From Aricia agestis (taxonomy: Eukaryota > Arthropoda > Insecta > Lepidoptera > Lycaenidae), in assembly GCF_905147365.1 (NCBI RefSeq), contig NC_056407.1, positions 24,287,980 through 24,351,979 on the forward strand: a stretch of 64,000 nt of DNA, read 5' to 3'. How positions within the stretch are numbered: position 1 is the stretch's first letter; each line of letters starts with the position of its first letter. Shown here in pieces: positions 43,760 to 54,375 of this stretch. The notes under the pieces were generated by a model. It was given only the letters and a program-made list of their open reading frames with translations, made no database searches and was not told where the DNA came from. Made by a program: the position numbers and the translations under genes.

Positions 43760-44533
43760 TCAAGACGCTGACTGTGACGTTTAACGTTTTGACTAAAAGT
43801 CATATAGTGAAGTAGTTAAATGGGATGCTATATTTTTTTAAGTAGCCGTTGAAGGGGTAGTTATGGGTAAATCCACGATGTCATAATATATTATTACAAA
43901 TAAAACTCTTTAAACTTTAAAGTTTTAATCGACAAAATATCAACACAGTGCTATCAGCTGTGAGAGCTGTTTGACGCCATATTTGTTTCAGTGAATCGAA
44001 GTCGCAGTAACAGGGTCTCGTTTTTACCCGTTGGATACGGAATTCTAAAAATGAGCATTTCAATTTAAAACTACAAATAATTTCAATTAAATTGTTTTTA
44101 ACGACTTAACGCTAAATTGGAAAGCAATAAGCTTGTTCGAAAGAACATTTCAATTCAATTAAGCCTAGACGAAGAAATTTTCAATTAACAATAAATATCA
44201 ACGCCTTTTCAATTATTGCTGGAAATTCAAGTTAAAAATATTTCCACGTAATTCGAACAGTTTCAAAAGTACAAAAAGTTTAAGACCGATTAAAATCAGA
44301 AGGAAAGTTTACAGGTGTTCTTTACTAATAAGTAGACCACATATTCCATGTCCAATTGTCCATTCTAATTATTATTATAAATTAAAAAATTAATAATAAT
44401 GCTATAATATTATATTATCTACCTACCTTTTAACGCCTATGCCATTAAACCAATTTTGATGATATTTGGAGAAAATTGTGAGTCCCGTTATAGCACATAA
44501 AGTAGTTTTAATACTGGAAAAATGTACCATCGA
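43760..44533. other. AT-rich stretch with one RepD scrap
   Basis: RepD end fragment at about 44000-44053 (AGGGTCTCGTTTTTACCCG). Otherwise featureless. Confidence 0.5.
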
Positions 44534-44681
44534 GGAAGTTGATTCCTATGCAATTGACAGACCAACGTTATTTGGTCGAATATGTCAATTCAATGTTAAT
44601 TGTGATCTGTCAGCTGGGTTTGACGTAACGCAGCTAATCTACTTAGGTCCCCGTTTTGCATAGGAATCATCTTCTCTGATA
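44534..44681 (+). mobile_element. MITE family P, copy 1
   Basis: GAAGTTGATTCCTATGCAAT at the left pairs with TTTGCATAGGAATCATCTTC at the right. The interior has GACCAACGTTATTTGGTCG and TATGTCAATTCAATG. The minus-strand copy at 51733-51890 shares ends and interior. The open frame 44466-44663 is a shadow. Confidence 0.8.
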
Positions 44682-44783
44682 GTACATTGTACACTATAAA
44701 TTTATAACAGTCTTCGTACGAGAAGCAAATTTCTTAGAAGTGGATTTGCGAACACTATAATTATCTACAATGTCTAAGTCTAT

Positions 44784-44993
44784 CCATACTAATATTATAA
44801 ATGCGAAAGTGTGTCTGTATATCTGTCTGTCTGTTGTCTCTTCACACCCAAACCACTGAAATAATTTGACTGGGTATGGAGATACTTTGAGTCCCGAAAA
44901 ACGACATAAGCCACTTTTTATCCCGGAAAAATATACGCTTCCCGCGCGATAAACAAATTTTGGCACAAAGGAGTTGCTGGAGTCATCTAGTTT
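44784..44993 (-). mobile_element. RTE-E tail, full length
   Basis: ATCCATACTAATATTATAAA, AATGCGAAAGTGTGTCTG, GAGTCCCGAAAAACGACATA, CCCGCGCGATAAACA and GGAGTCATCTAGTTT. Confidence 0.88.
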
Positions 44994-45074
44994 ATAATAT
45001 TTAAGCAATAGTATAATAATTATTAATAACAGTTTTATGTCTTCCCAATACCAGCTTGATTTTCCATTTATAAT

Positions 45075-45247
45075 AACTAGCTATTTGACCGAGCTTCACT
45101 CGGCATTCAATAAAACACGAATTAAATGACATTTTCTAAAAATTATTCCTAGCTAAATCGATTTATCACCCCCGAAACCCCCTATATACTAAATTTCATG
45201 AAAATCGTTGGAGCCGATTCCGAGATTCCAATTATATAATACAAGAT
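45075..45247 (+). mobile_element. RTE-H tail copy 2
   Basis: AACTAGCTATTTGACCGAGC, TTCACTCGGCATTC, CACCCCCGAAACCCC, CATGAAAATCGTTGGAGCC and GATTCCGAGATTCCAATTAT. Confidence 0.82.
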
Positions 45248-45680
45248 ATAGGATATCTTAACGAAGATACTTTCAACATTGAGTACGGTTTTGCACACGT
45301 TATTTACAACAAAAAACTTTCTCATCTTGGAAAGCATCTATCTTTCTTATGTTTCAGAGGATAATGGGTATTCTATGACGGCCACATTTTTAAATTACAA
45401 TCTCATCTTCATCGTGGAACGAGGGCATTTCGCGCGTTTTGTTAGATATTATAATTAAACAAGAAAATATGGTAATACTGACCTACTTATTGGCCGAGTA
45501 TAAAATCCAGTTCGGTGATCCATCGTCATGGGATTCGTGACTCGTGAGTATCGCCACTTGGTGAATCGTGAACAAAGTAGTTTTCCTTAAACTATTGTTA
45601 AAACCTTGGAAATACTATGTGTTAGTGTAAACACCGTTATCCTTGAAACCATCAAATGAGCCCGTCAAAATGAACAATTT
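45248..45680. other. Unassigned stretch
   Basis: No feature supported; a less AT-rich part lies at about 45510-45570 (CGGTGATCCATCGTCATGGG). Confidence 0.45.
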
Positions 45681-45684
45681 TTGA

Positions 45685-45798
45685 TATGAGAACAATGCTG
45701 AGAACTCCAAAAAAATGCTGTCTTCATACCCATACTGATGCCTGGATCGGCAATTCGTATGAGTATGAAGACGAATTTTTTTGGAGTTCTCAGCACTA
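45685..45798. repeat. Inverted duplication at the start of LINE-2
   Basis: AATGCTGAGAACTCCAAAAA near 45686 pairs with TTTTTGGAGTTCTCAGCACT near 45779-45798; GTCTTCATACCCATAC pairs with GTATGAGTATGAAGAC. The right arm is LINE-2 coding sequence, so its left part was inverted and duplicated. Confidence 0.85.
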
Positions 45799-45953
45799 TT
45801 AGAATTACTCGCGAAGATGTACTACGTAAGCTGAAGTTGCTGGACATACGGAAAGGAGCTGGTCCTGATGATATAGCATAAAAATTCCTAAAGGAATGTG
45901 CTGAAGAGCCGCAACCTCTCACAATCTTATTTAATAAATCTATCTCTAGTGGT

Positions 45954-46573
45954 ATGTTTCCTTCTTCATGGAAGGTAGCTCACGTAATTCCTATATATAA
46001 ATCAGGTCTCAGATCACAATGTTCGAACTATCGCCCTATAAGTATATTGTCCGGTATTGCAAAACTTTTTGAATCGGTGGTGTATGGTCATATTTATAAT
46101 CACTTTCGTAATTACATCTCAACTAAGCAACACGGCTTTGTGAAAAATAGATCCACCCTCACTAACTTGATCGAATACAAGAATTATCTCTGTCAGGTGT
46201 TTGCCTCTGGTGGACAGGCTGATTCTATCTACCTGAACTATAGTAAAGCCTTCGATAAAGTGGATCACTCCCTACTTATTTCCAAGCTTTCACATTATGG
46301 CATTCACGGTAGCTTATTGAGGTGGATAGCTTCATACCTCCGCAATCGCAGTCAGCTTGTTACTGTGAAGGGTTTCTCTTCTCTGCCCGTTTCGGTTCCC
46401 TCCGGGGTCCCCCAGGCGTGTCACCTTGGTCCTTTACTTTTCGTCATATTTATTAATGACCTAATTTGTCGACTAACGTGTCCGTCACTTTTGTACGCAG
46501 ATGATCTAAAAATCTTTTCTGAAGTAAACAACGAAGATCAGTTTGCAGCGTTACAAAATGATCTCAATGCCAT
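45954..46573 (+). pseudogene. LINE-2 reverse transcriptase domain
   Basis: Residues counted from the Met at 45954. PIYKSG and NYRPISILSGIAKLFE (about 13-40) are the fingers; STKQHGFVKNRST (56-68) is typical; motif A reads YLNYSKAFDKVDH (93-105) with Asn at 95 (codon 46236-46238) where active enzymes have the metal-binding Asp. Motif B reads SGVPQACHLGPLLF (150-163), where the family norm is PQGS. Motif C YADD is intact (181-184). The enzyme would be inactive from the motif A change alone. The frame is open upstream of 45954 back to the stop at 45879, so the true N-side lies further upstream. Confidence 0.88.
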
Positions 46574-46877
46574 TTTATTAAATTTTATTAAATTTTTTTA
46601 ATCATTTTTACATTTTTCTAATGAAATTATAATAATAATTAGATCACTCTTAAAATAATTGCATGTCCTTTTGAATTTTTAATTTTATGTAGACTTACTA
46701 AATTATTGTTTATTACTTATTAACTTAATCTTGATTGTTTAATTGAATTTATCTAAAATGTTGTGCATATCTATAAGTGATGTAAACACTAGCTCTTATT
46801 TATTTAATGTTGGCTATAATGTAAGTGTTTATATTGTTGATGTGCCTAAATAAATAAATAAAAAAAAAATAAAAAAA
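46574..46877 (+). mobile_element. 304-bp A-tailed insertion in LINE-2
   Basis: AATGCCAT occurs at 46566-46573 and 46878-46885, an 8-bp target duplication. The insert is AT-rich, has AATAAATAAATAAA and ends in two A-runs, like a 5'-truncated LINE tail or reverse-transcribed 3' untranslated region. Removing it with one duplication restores LINE-2 as DLNAI then SDWC in frame. Confidence 0.85.
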
Positions 46878-47680
46878 AATGCCATCTCGGACTGGTGCGT
46901 ATCTAACAACATGAAGCTTAATGTTGAAAAGTGTTGTGTGATATCTTTCACTCGTAAGAAGTTTATGCACAATAATTCTTATAATGTGCAAGGGAGAGTC
47001 TTGTCAAGACAGCAGACAGTAAAGGATCTTGGTGTTATTTTTGATGAACAGTTATCTTTTCGCCCGCACTATGAGCATATATTAAAAAAAGTAATAAAAT
47101 GTTAGGGTTTGTCATACGCTCCACAAAAGACTTTAGGAAACCAAATAGTGTTCTAGCATTATTTTTCAGCTTAGTCAGAAGCGTGGTGGAGTATTGCTGT
47201 CCAGTTTGGTCCCCCTTTTACAAAACACATATCGAGAGCATTCAGAGGATACAAAAAATGTGTTTGAGATATCTTACACGAAAACTTAATCTCGGTCGTG
47301 TGGTAAAAGACTATATCATTCAATTGTCCAAATTCAGCGTGTTACCGTTAAGTGCTCGTCATGAGAGATACGATCTTCTTTACCTGCATAAAATACTCCA
47401 TTCCTCTATTGATGCTCCTAATCTTCTATCACAAATAACAGCTATTAACACTCGGTATAGATCGCGTAAACCGAAAATGTTCGCTATCCAGGCATTCAAA
47501 AACAATACGTCCTATTACAATCCGCTAGTTAGAATGTGTCGTACTTATAATGACTTTGTAGTGGGTAGTTGGAGCGTAGACATTTTTCGTCAATTTTCAC
47601 ATTATAAGAAAACGATCAATAATATTATGAAAGCCAAGTATTTGCCATCTCTTGTTTCCGACTCTGACAAACATTGTTAA
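46878..47680 (+). pseudogene. LINE-2 C-terminal region
   Basis: Two frames: to 47105 (MKLNVEKCCVISFTRKK, VKDLGVIFDEQLSF) and from 47099 (RSVVEYCCPVWSPFYKTHI, IQRIQKMCLRYL). The KCxVxxF, DLGV.FD and VEY..PVW motifs are standard in LINE C-terminal regions. A one-base shift separates the frames. Confidence 0.87.
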
Positions 47681-47985
47681 TAACTCGCATAATAATAATT
47701 TTTCAGATCCATTTCTTTTCTCTACACAATAAGTATTGTTTATTTTGTTTTGTTTTACTAATATAAGTTAAGCTAAATATAAGTCACTCATTGTATACTC
47801 AACGTTTCGTAGTGGATATTACAAGTTTTCTTGTAATAGTTTATTTTTAGTAACAACCTAATAATAATTATGTTCTGTATAGTATTTTTGGGTTGCCGTC
47901 TGGCCTAGAACTTAAGATTATGTTTGTACAACTATGTAATGACTGTAACCTGTCTGTATACTAAATATAAATAAATAAATAAATA
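47681..47985 (+). other. LINE-2 3' untranslated tail
   Basis: AT-rich, ends TATAAATAAATAAATAAATA. RTE-E follows directly. Confidence 0.75.
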
Positions 47986-48120
47986 TCTGTTACCTCTTGA
48001 CATCCAAACCACTGAATCGATTTTGCTGAAATTTGGTATAGATATCTTTTGAGTCAGTTATTGTTCCCGCGCGATAGGTAAACGAATTTTGGTGCAACGG
48101 ATTATCGGGCAACATCTAGT
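47986..48120 (-). mobile_element. RTE-E tail, truncated
   Basis: CTGTTACCTCTTGACATCC, TTTGCTGAAATTTGG, TTCCCGCGCGATAGG and GCAACATCTAGTTC. Lacks the CATACTAATATT end, replaced by the LINE-2 tail. Confidence 0.82.
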
Positions 48121-48127
48121 TCTACTA

Positions 48128-48305
48128 ATCATACTAATATTACAAATGCGAGAGTCCGTATGTTTGTTACCTTTTCACGCCCAAACCGCTGAACTGATTT
48201 TGCTGAAATTTGGTATGGCGATACTTAGAGTCCTGGGAAAGTACATAGGATACTTTTTTTCCGGAAAAATGTACGGTTCTTACGTCATAAACGAATTTTG
48301 GTCAC
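48128..48305 (-). mobile_element. RTE-E tail, second in tandem
   Basis: ATCATACTAATATTACAAAT to CATAAACGAATTTTGGTCAC. It lacks the CATCTAGT edge, which is cut by the MITE fragment at 48312. Same orientation as its neighbour. The open frame 48089-48355 is a shadow. Confidence 0.85.
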
Positions 48306-48311
48306 ACATAC

Positions 48312-48408
48312 ACAACTTATCAGACAGATTCTCCATACTCTATATGTCAAGTTAGGTTGTGGATAGCCTATCCGGCACTTATCAGGAAGTGGTGAAACAG
48401 CCCCTATA
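48312..48408. mobile_element. MITE fragment
   Basis: GTTGTGGATAGCCTATCCGG, CACTTATCAGGAAGTGGTGA and AACAGCCCC resemble the end of a common lepidopteran MITE. ACAACTTATCAGACAGATTC on the left may be the inner part of the other arm. Confidence 0.45.
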
Positions 48409-48972
48409 GCTCTTAATTATAAAGTTTTTATTTAGCTTTAATAAGTACTGAAATAACTATGTATCCTGATAGCGTCTAATCTACATACGAACAGGGTTCA
48501 TACGACGTCATCAGGTATTCTGTCCCCACGCCGACTGTGATGAATAATAAACAGACTGTCACGAGGGCTGTCACTTACCTCTTTATTACATTCGTGACTT
48601 TTTATAAGACGTTATTCCTGTAATATTCTTGGTTGTACAATAATTTGGTACTATTAATATTTCCCTTTTCATAAGACATGTTAGTGACGAATTGAGTTTC
48701 GGTGTGACAATAGGAAAAAAGCTATAACTTTTGTGACTTCGCAAATAGATGCTGTATTTTTTTGCGACGAAAAATGGATTTGCCATGCATTTTGGGTACA
48801 TCAGAGATATAGATTTTTAAGCATGTAGCGGATCTACTGTTACACTTGATGTTGAAAATACGCGTCCAAAAAACGCTGGTTAGATTAATGGGGGACATTA
48901 TGTCTATGAAAATTTCTCCGCTGGTAGGTAGCTGACGGAAGTTTATCTTATAACAACCATTAAATTTAACTT
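48409..48972. other. Unassigned stretch
   Basis: No feature supported. Confidence 0.5.
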
Positions 48973-49050
48973 GTCGATCGTGGGAAAACGAGACACAATA
49001 TATATTCTATTGTGTCTCGTTCACCGGTAAGGGTATGGGGCTTGATGAAT
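48973..49050. repeat. RepK variant
   Basis: GATCGTGGGAAAACGAGACA and CAATATATATTC, then a partial reverse copy ATTGTGTCTCGTTCACC, so the unit folds back on itself. Confidence 0.5.
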
Positions 49051-49262
49051 GATGAATACAACATATAAGTTACTAATTAGCAGTTGGATAATATAACCCC
49101 AAATACTATTACGAGGTACAACAATATTTCGACGTATATAATTATATTATATGCCATAAGGTCTCAAGGAAGTTGCATATAGTACGAAATTCTACTACCT
49201 ACATGTTGTGTCGTTTTTCTTCTGTGTTGTTAAAACTTTGTTTGTGCAATAAATAGTTTTTT

Positions 49263-49576
49263 TATTTTTTTATGAAATAAGGGGACAAACGAGCAAACGG
49301 GTCACCTGATGGAAAGCAACTTCAGTCGCCCATGGACACTCGCAGCATCAGAAGAGCTGCAAGTGCGTTGCCGGCCTTTTAGAAGGGAATAGGGAAATAG
49401 GGGAGGGTAGGGAAGGGAAGGGAATAGTTGAGGGTAGGGAAGGGAATAGGGTAGGGGTTAGGGGATTGGGCCTCCGGTAAACTCAATCACTCGGCGAAAC
49501 ACAGCGCAAGCGCTGTTTCACGCCGGTTTTCTGTGAGAACGTGGGAGAGCCATGCCGAAGCATGGCTCTCCCACGT
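49263..49576 (-). mobile_element. LepA retroposon with palindromic 5' end
   Basis: Full GGG-rich tract, the longest in the window (49385-49470). The 5' end is altered: GGTATTTCTCCGGTCGAGCC and following bases are missing, and ACGTGGGAGAGCCATG (49539-49554), loop CCGAAG, CATGGCTCTCCCACGT (49561-49576) form a perfect 16-bp hairpin. Confidence 0.9.
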
Positions 49577-49833
49577 ATAAAACATAATAAATAGATTTTA
49601 TGAAATATGAGATGAATATCATTAGATATACTATTTGCAAGAGTAAACCATATCCATTTTTGTAGTAAACAGAATTTCATACAATCCAACTATTTTGAAA
49701 CCTCATAACTACGACCTAACAGTGCTTAAAGTTTGAAACATTGCTCGAAATTTCAATCGTTAATTAAAATATAATTTTCGAGGTACGCGCTGTAATTAAC
49801 GTAATTCCTAATTAGTGTGCTACCCTGTATATA

Positions 49834-50065
49834 CAGAATGTAACAAAATAAGTGAAGATACTTTAGGATGTGTATGAGTTCCCTATAGATTTCACTGTGA
49901 AAATAGTAGCGTTGGAAGAGTTTCTTTATTGTGGTTTGGGCAAGCGTTCCAGCGTCATGAATTTGCCCATAAAAAAATATATTATAAATGCTTTCAACGA
50001 TCCTAATTTCAAAGTAAGATCTATAGAGCATACACACCCTGAAGTATTATTACTTTGCTTTACAT
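49834..50065. mobile_element. Palindromic TA-type MITE, old copy
   Basis: AGAATGTAACAAAATAAGTG at the left and CACACCCTGAAGTATTATTA at the right match the 28072-28330 element with many substitutions; arms still pair. The opposed open frames across it are shadows. Confidence 0.75.
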
Positions 50066-50794
50066 ACTTACCTGGTAAAATTCATAAATTCATTGGCAAA
50101 TGCAGGAAGTCGTAGATAGCGTGCTTTGAAAATTGATTGCAAAAAGTCTTGAACACTTTTACCGAAGCTACAATTTTTGTTGTGTATGTTTCGATTTGTT
50201 TTCTGTTTATTTTATAGCCAAAATAACGGGTAATTTACCAATAATATTATATTAATACGTGAGCAAAAAACTTTGGAGCCCTTTTGACGAAAAATGCGGA
50301 AACGTAGGTGCATGAAATTTCGCACAGTTAAAGTTTATATGGAGAAGAAGTGCATTGAGCCAATATTGTTTTAAAATTATGCTTTTATCATACCTTATTT
50401 TAATAAATAAAACATTACACACACTACAATGCAATATACAATGCACACTATGATATTTTGAATGACAAGCCTATAGACACGAATTATACTCTTTTATTTA
50501 TGGTTGAAGTCTGTTGTCAAATTAAAAATGGATTGTTGTTTTTTTTTTTTAATCTGAAATAGTCAATAATTTAAACGGGGAGCCAAAAGCAAAAGAAAGT
50601 CAATGTTTTGGTAATAGAATATTAATAGAATTGAAACTTAAAATTAAATTGAAGGTCGAATTTCGACTATTGTGCATTGGGCGATCTCCTAGTAATAATT
50701 ATTTTTTTACATTTAACGTTAAAAATCAAGATCAAGACGATTTCTTAATTCGGTCACAATATGTAAAATTAAATGAAACTGATAGTCGTGACAC
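50066..50794. other. AT-rich stretch, no gene seen
   Basis: Open frames at 50252-50446 and 50631-50816 show no motif. Confidence 0.5.
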
Positions 50795-50876
50795 AGCTTA
50801 CTCAAGCCAAGTGTGAACTGTCAATTTGACAGTTCACACTTGGCTTGACTAAGCTGGCATTTGACAGTGTCAAATG
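50795..50876. repeat. Two adjacent palindromes
   Basis: 50803-50847 is a perfect palindrome with 22-bp arms (CAAGCCAAGTGTGAACTGTC...) around one T, extendable to 50795-50855 with one mismatch. Next to it GGCATTTGAC and GTCAAATGCC pair around AGT (50855-50877). Possibly a short MITE. Confidence 0.85.
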
Positions 50877-50877
50877 C

Positions 50878-51732
50878 CACATTACAAGATGGCGGCTTAA
50901 TTTTGGCCACGCCATAAAACATCCTTGTGAGTTTGCGACTCTTCCATCGAATTTTATGTCAATTCTCATTATTCATAACAATTTATGGCAACGCTTACAT
51001 TTTTCTTCATCATGTTCCGCAAGTCTTGAGATTTAATAAGTATGCAAACAATTCTATGAATATTTTATTTACATCTACGGGGACATTCTGAATTCAAAAG
51101 GTGGAATATATTGAAGCGAAAGCAACGTTTTGCTGAAATGATGGTTTGTTGTGTAAGTTTACATTTTTTTATAATTTCGACGACATTATAATGGAAAACT
51201 GAGTATCGGAAACAACAAATATTATTCATAAAACATTATAACAATTTAAATTTTTATAGTTATTTTATAACATTCGTTATAAAACGATGCATTTGTATGT
51301 GTTTGGAATTGTATATTTTTATGCTTTATTTAAAATTATTGTAAGATATTAAATTTAACTTTGCTTTGCTGGACCGAATCATTTACATGAAGTTTTAGCA
51401 TAACACTTTATACCTGTTTTTGTATTCATATCATACATTATCCGATTACGATTACGATGATTTTAATAATCAAACGTCTTTTAGTTTACCCTATATTAAA
51501 TTTTAAGTTAATGTATGTTAAGCACCTAGCTCCAATCCAAGTAAGCCATCAGAATTATAATTCATTATGTATTCAAGCGGGGCCGTACCGGGGGGTACCT
51601 ATAGCCCTAATACGCGATGACAGCATGAAATACCCGGTGATAACCAAACTATATACCCAATATCATTTGAGTCCTTCTATTATTTTACTAGCTGCAGCAT
51701 AAAACATAGACATTATAATATTTACGTACTGT
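50878..51732. other. AT-rich stretch, no gene seen
   Basis: Open frames 50845-51036 and 51457-51702 show no motif. 51580-51640 is GC-richer (GCGGGGCCGTACCGGGGGGT) and unexplained. Confidence 0.45.
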
Positions 51733-51890
51733 CAGAGAAGTTAATTCACGGGCAGATGGCGGACCAACGTAATTTGGTCGCGTTAAGTCGAACCCATCAG
51801 ACCGATCACAGCTGGTAATATTGAATTGACATAAGCCGACCAAATGACGTAGGTCCGTCAACTGCCTAGGAATCAATTTCTTTATTGCTA
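51733..51890 (-). mobile_element. MITE family P, copy 2
   Basis: On minus: AAATTGATTCCTAGGCAGTT, GACGGACCTACGTCATTTGG, TCGGCTTATGTCAATTCAAT; the other end is AAGTTAATTCACGGGCAGAT with GACCAACGTAATTTGGTCG. The ends pair imperfectly. Confidence 0.8.
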
Positions 51891-51932
51891 CATTATAATT
51901 TAACGTTAACCAATAAAATATACAAATTACAC

Positions 51933-52124
51933 TCCATACTGGTACTATAAGTGTGAAAGTATGTCTGTCTGTTACTTCTTCACTCTTAAAGTGCTGAGTC
52001 GATTTTAATGAAATTCAGTATGCAGATACTTTGAGTCCCGGAAAAGGACACAGCAAGATAGTTGCTATTGCAAGAAAAATACGTTTCCCGCGCGAATTTG
52101 GGCGCAACGGTGTTGAGGGTGTAA
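51933..52124 (-). mobile_element. RTE-E tail
   Basis: CTCCATACTGGTACTATAAG, GTATGTCTGTCTGTTACTTC, ACTTTGAGTCCCGGAAAAGG, GTTTCCCGCGCGAATTTG and ACGGTGTTGAGGGTG. Confidence 0.8.
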
Positions 52125-52133
52125 TATTCAATC

Positions 52134-52369
52134 AGCTATGTCCACACTATGCGCTTTCGTCTTCAATTTAGTCATCTTCTTTCATTCAACTTTCGTTTTG
52201 GCGCATTCTGTAATTGAATTCGTCAACGAACGCAACGCCAACTGTCAGTTTTAATAACAAAGCGAATTTGGATATGGTCAGAAGGCATGCGTCGCGGGCA
52301 TGCCTCACGTTCGCTGTTGACTGCGCCTTTGACGAACAAAAAACAAAAAGGCACAGTGTGGACAAAGCT
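52134..52369. mobile_element. MITE with ~20-bp inverted ends
   Basis: AGCTATGTCCACACTATGCG (52134) and complement AGCTTTGTCCACACTGTGCC (to 52369). Interior GC-richer, with GGCATGCGTCGCGGGCATGC. No ORF. Confidence 0.7.
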
Positions 52370-53600
52370 AATGGTTAATAAAATTTGTAGTGTTGGTTAA
52401 TAAAAGAACTCTCATTGTAGTTATTACTTATTACTAAACTTAATATTGTTCGAAACTTCGTTTACACGAAAATAAGTAATATTGGATTTGTTTTTTTACT
52501 TTAATGGAAATCTATCTGGCGAATCAAGCATGAAAATGAAACAGACAGATAGATAAGTGCCGTTTCGCATTCATGAAATTAGTATGATATTCGAAACATT
52601 GGATGCAGATGCTGAAAGCACTGAATTCCCTTTTATAGGATGCTTATAATTGAAATCAAAGCATTATGACGTATTTCATGCTCACATGTGATATTCCCAT
52701 AATATCACAATATGTGACCTGGGAACGGTTGTGTTACTTTAATCCAACGTTAATGATACTTATTAAAATTAATAAATAGCTTTAATCAGGGCGTTTACAC
52801 ATTAACAATTCATAATATGAAACTCTTTAATACCTAATAATAAGAAGGAGTAACCACACCGTAACGTAAAAAATCCTAATTAAAAAAGTAAAGATAAAAG
52901 CAACGGAAAAAGCAGTAAAAAAGCGGTGAAAAATTAATTATTCCCTTTCATTAATGTATTCTATCAAATATATTAGGGCGATATAAAAAGGTATTTTATG
53001 TAAAAGGTCAGGAGTTTTGAAATTTCGCTTTAAGTGTGTACTTAGGATGGCCAGAGGCTTACATCCGTGTTAAATTTTATACTTGAGGGGAAAATTTCCC
53101 AAATGGACGTGAATTTACATTAAAGATTTTAGTCTGAATAATTCAAGGCTATCCAACACGGGAGACTCTTGTGGCTGGTTGGATAGTTATTGTACTTCAA
53201 CATGTCTTCATGAGTATAAACAACCCTATAATAAGCCTGTATAAAATGTTAGGCAAGTATTTTAATTTTTCACGGGTTTGTGAAGTATAAAAAAGTAAAA
53301 TTATATAAGTACAATAGCATAGAGTTTTGTACATACATTTTATGAAATATACAAACGGAAGGGGATTAACTTGTGGATCACTTTGGAGGCGGATCAAAAA
53401 CTAGTTCACTTTATTTCTATACCATAAAATATGTACGTAACATAATAAAAAATACGAATTTATATTTCTACTTCTATTTTTCTTTGTTCATCTAATTGAT
53501 AGTTTGATGTTTGAAATATTATCCATTATTTTAAATAAATATTAATATTACGTACATAGAAAAAAAATCTACCGACCAAACACAGATCAACTATAAAAAT
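52370..53600. other. Long AT-rich stretch, no gene seen
   Basis: No feature supported; the open frame 53197-53397 has no motif. Confidence 0.5.
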
Positions 53601-53790
53601 TCTTTATTTTTTTAATTTTTAAGGACCTGTGTCCTGAACATAACGCTAGGACAATTGAAAGTGGTCTAGAGGTTTTTATAACCGTTCAGTGAGTGAGTGA
53701 GTGCCAAAATTAGCTATTTTTACAGGGACATAATATTTCTACCGAAGCTATATCTATGAAATTTGGTATGCTGCTTAAGTAGTAGTATAT
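53601..53790. mobile_element. Possible retroposon tail with GAGT repeats
   Basis: AACCGTTCAGTGAGTGAGTG then AAATTTGGTATGCTG; tails of this style occur in lepidopteran LINEs. Single copy here. Confidence 0.35.
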
Positions 53791-54375
53791 AATTATTACG
53801 TTGACATAATTTTATGTTTGCACTTGCAATAGAAACTTAGCTACAGGGTGACAAAATGCGTCGTGTCAATTTAAACGATTCGTGTAAATAGTGCACGGCA
53901 AGCGCGCGGCCAGCTGGAACTTGGCCTACGCACTTCCATGCGCTTAGATCCACTAATTGAGACGTACTAATTTTATTGTAATAATTTTACTCAATAAAAT
54001 ATCAATAAAAATTAACTGGCCACATTTTACATCCATTTAAACTTTATTTTGATAAGCAATAATTAAACGGACGAATATTATATTATTGTTAAATTCCATA
54101 AATGGTATAAAATTTGAACACGCTTCGAATAAATCATGAATAACTGATGGAACACGTCATACAAGTGCTCGTATTGAAGAACATTTCATATTTACATTAC
54201 AATATTGTATGAAAGCTCAATAGGTTCTGTATTTCGAATTTAAATGTATTGACTCTATAAGAAGTAGCGTGGCCGTCCAGACATAGAGCTGAAAGTACTA
54301 TGACTATTTCTGGACACTAGTAAAGCAAGTATTGGGCCAGATTTTGGTGCCTAAAATATCAGTTCAGTTTAGATT
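53791..54375. other. Unassigned stretch
   Basis: A less AT-rich segment at 53880-53960 (GCACGGCAAGCGCGCGGCCA) is unexplained. Confidence 0.45.

Larger units (their letters stand above)
45771..47985 (+). mobile_element. Non-LTR retrotransposon (Jockey/CR1 group), LINE-2, 5'-truncated
   Basis: Conceptual translation starts upstream of the reverse transcriptase (LRKLKLLDIRKGAGPDDIA) and continues through it to the C-terminus at 47680. A 3' tail follows with TTGCCGTCTGGCCTAGAAC and a terminal TAAA microsatellite (about 47968-47985). No endonuclease region, consistent with 5' truncation, which here ends in an inverted duplication (twin-priming-like). Damage: stop TAA at 45879-45881, the 304-bp insertion at 46574-46877, a frameshift at about 47095-47105 and an Asp-to-Asn change in motif A. 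Codons and motifs differ clearly from LINE-1, so it is a separate family. Confidence 0.87.

Noticed and set aside
49385..49470. Telomere-like repeat
   Set aside because: Insect telomere repeat is TTAGG; this is an irregular GGG-rich tract internal to LepA.
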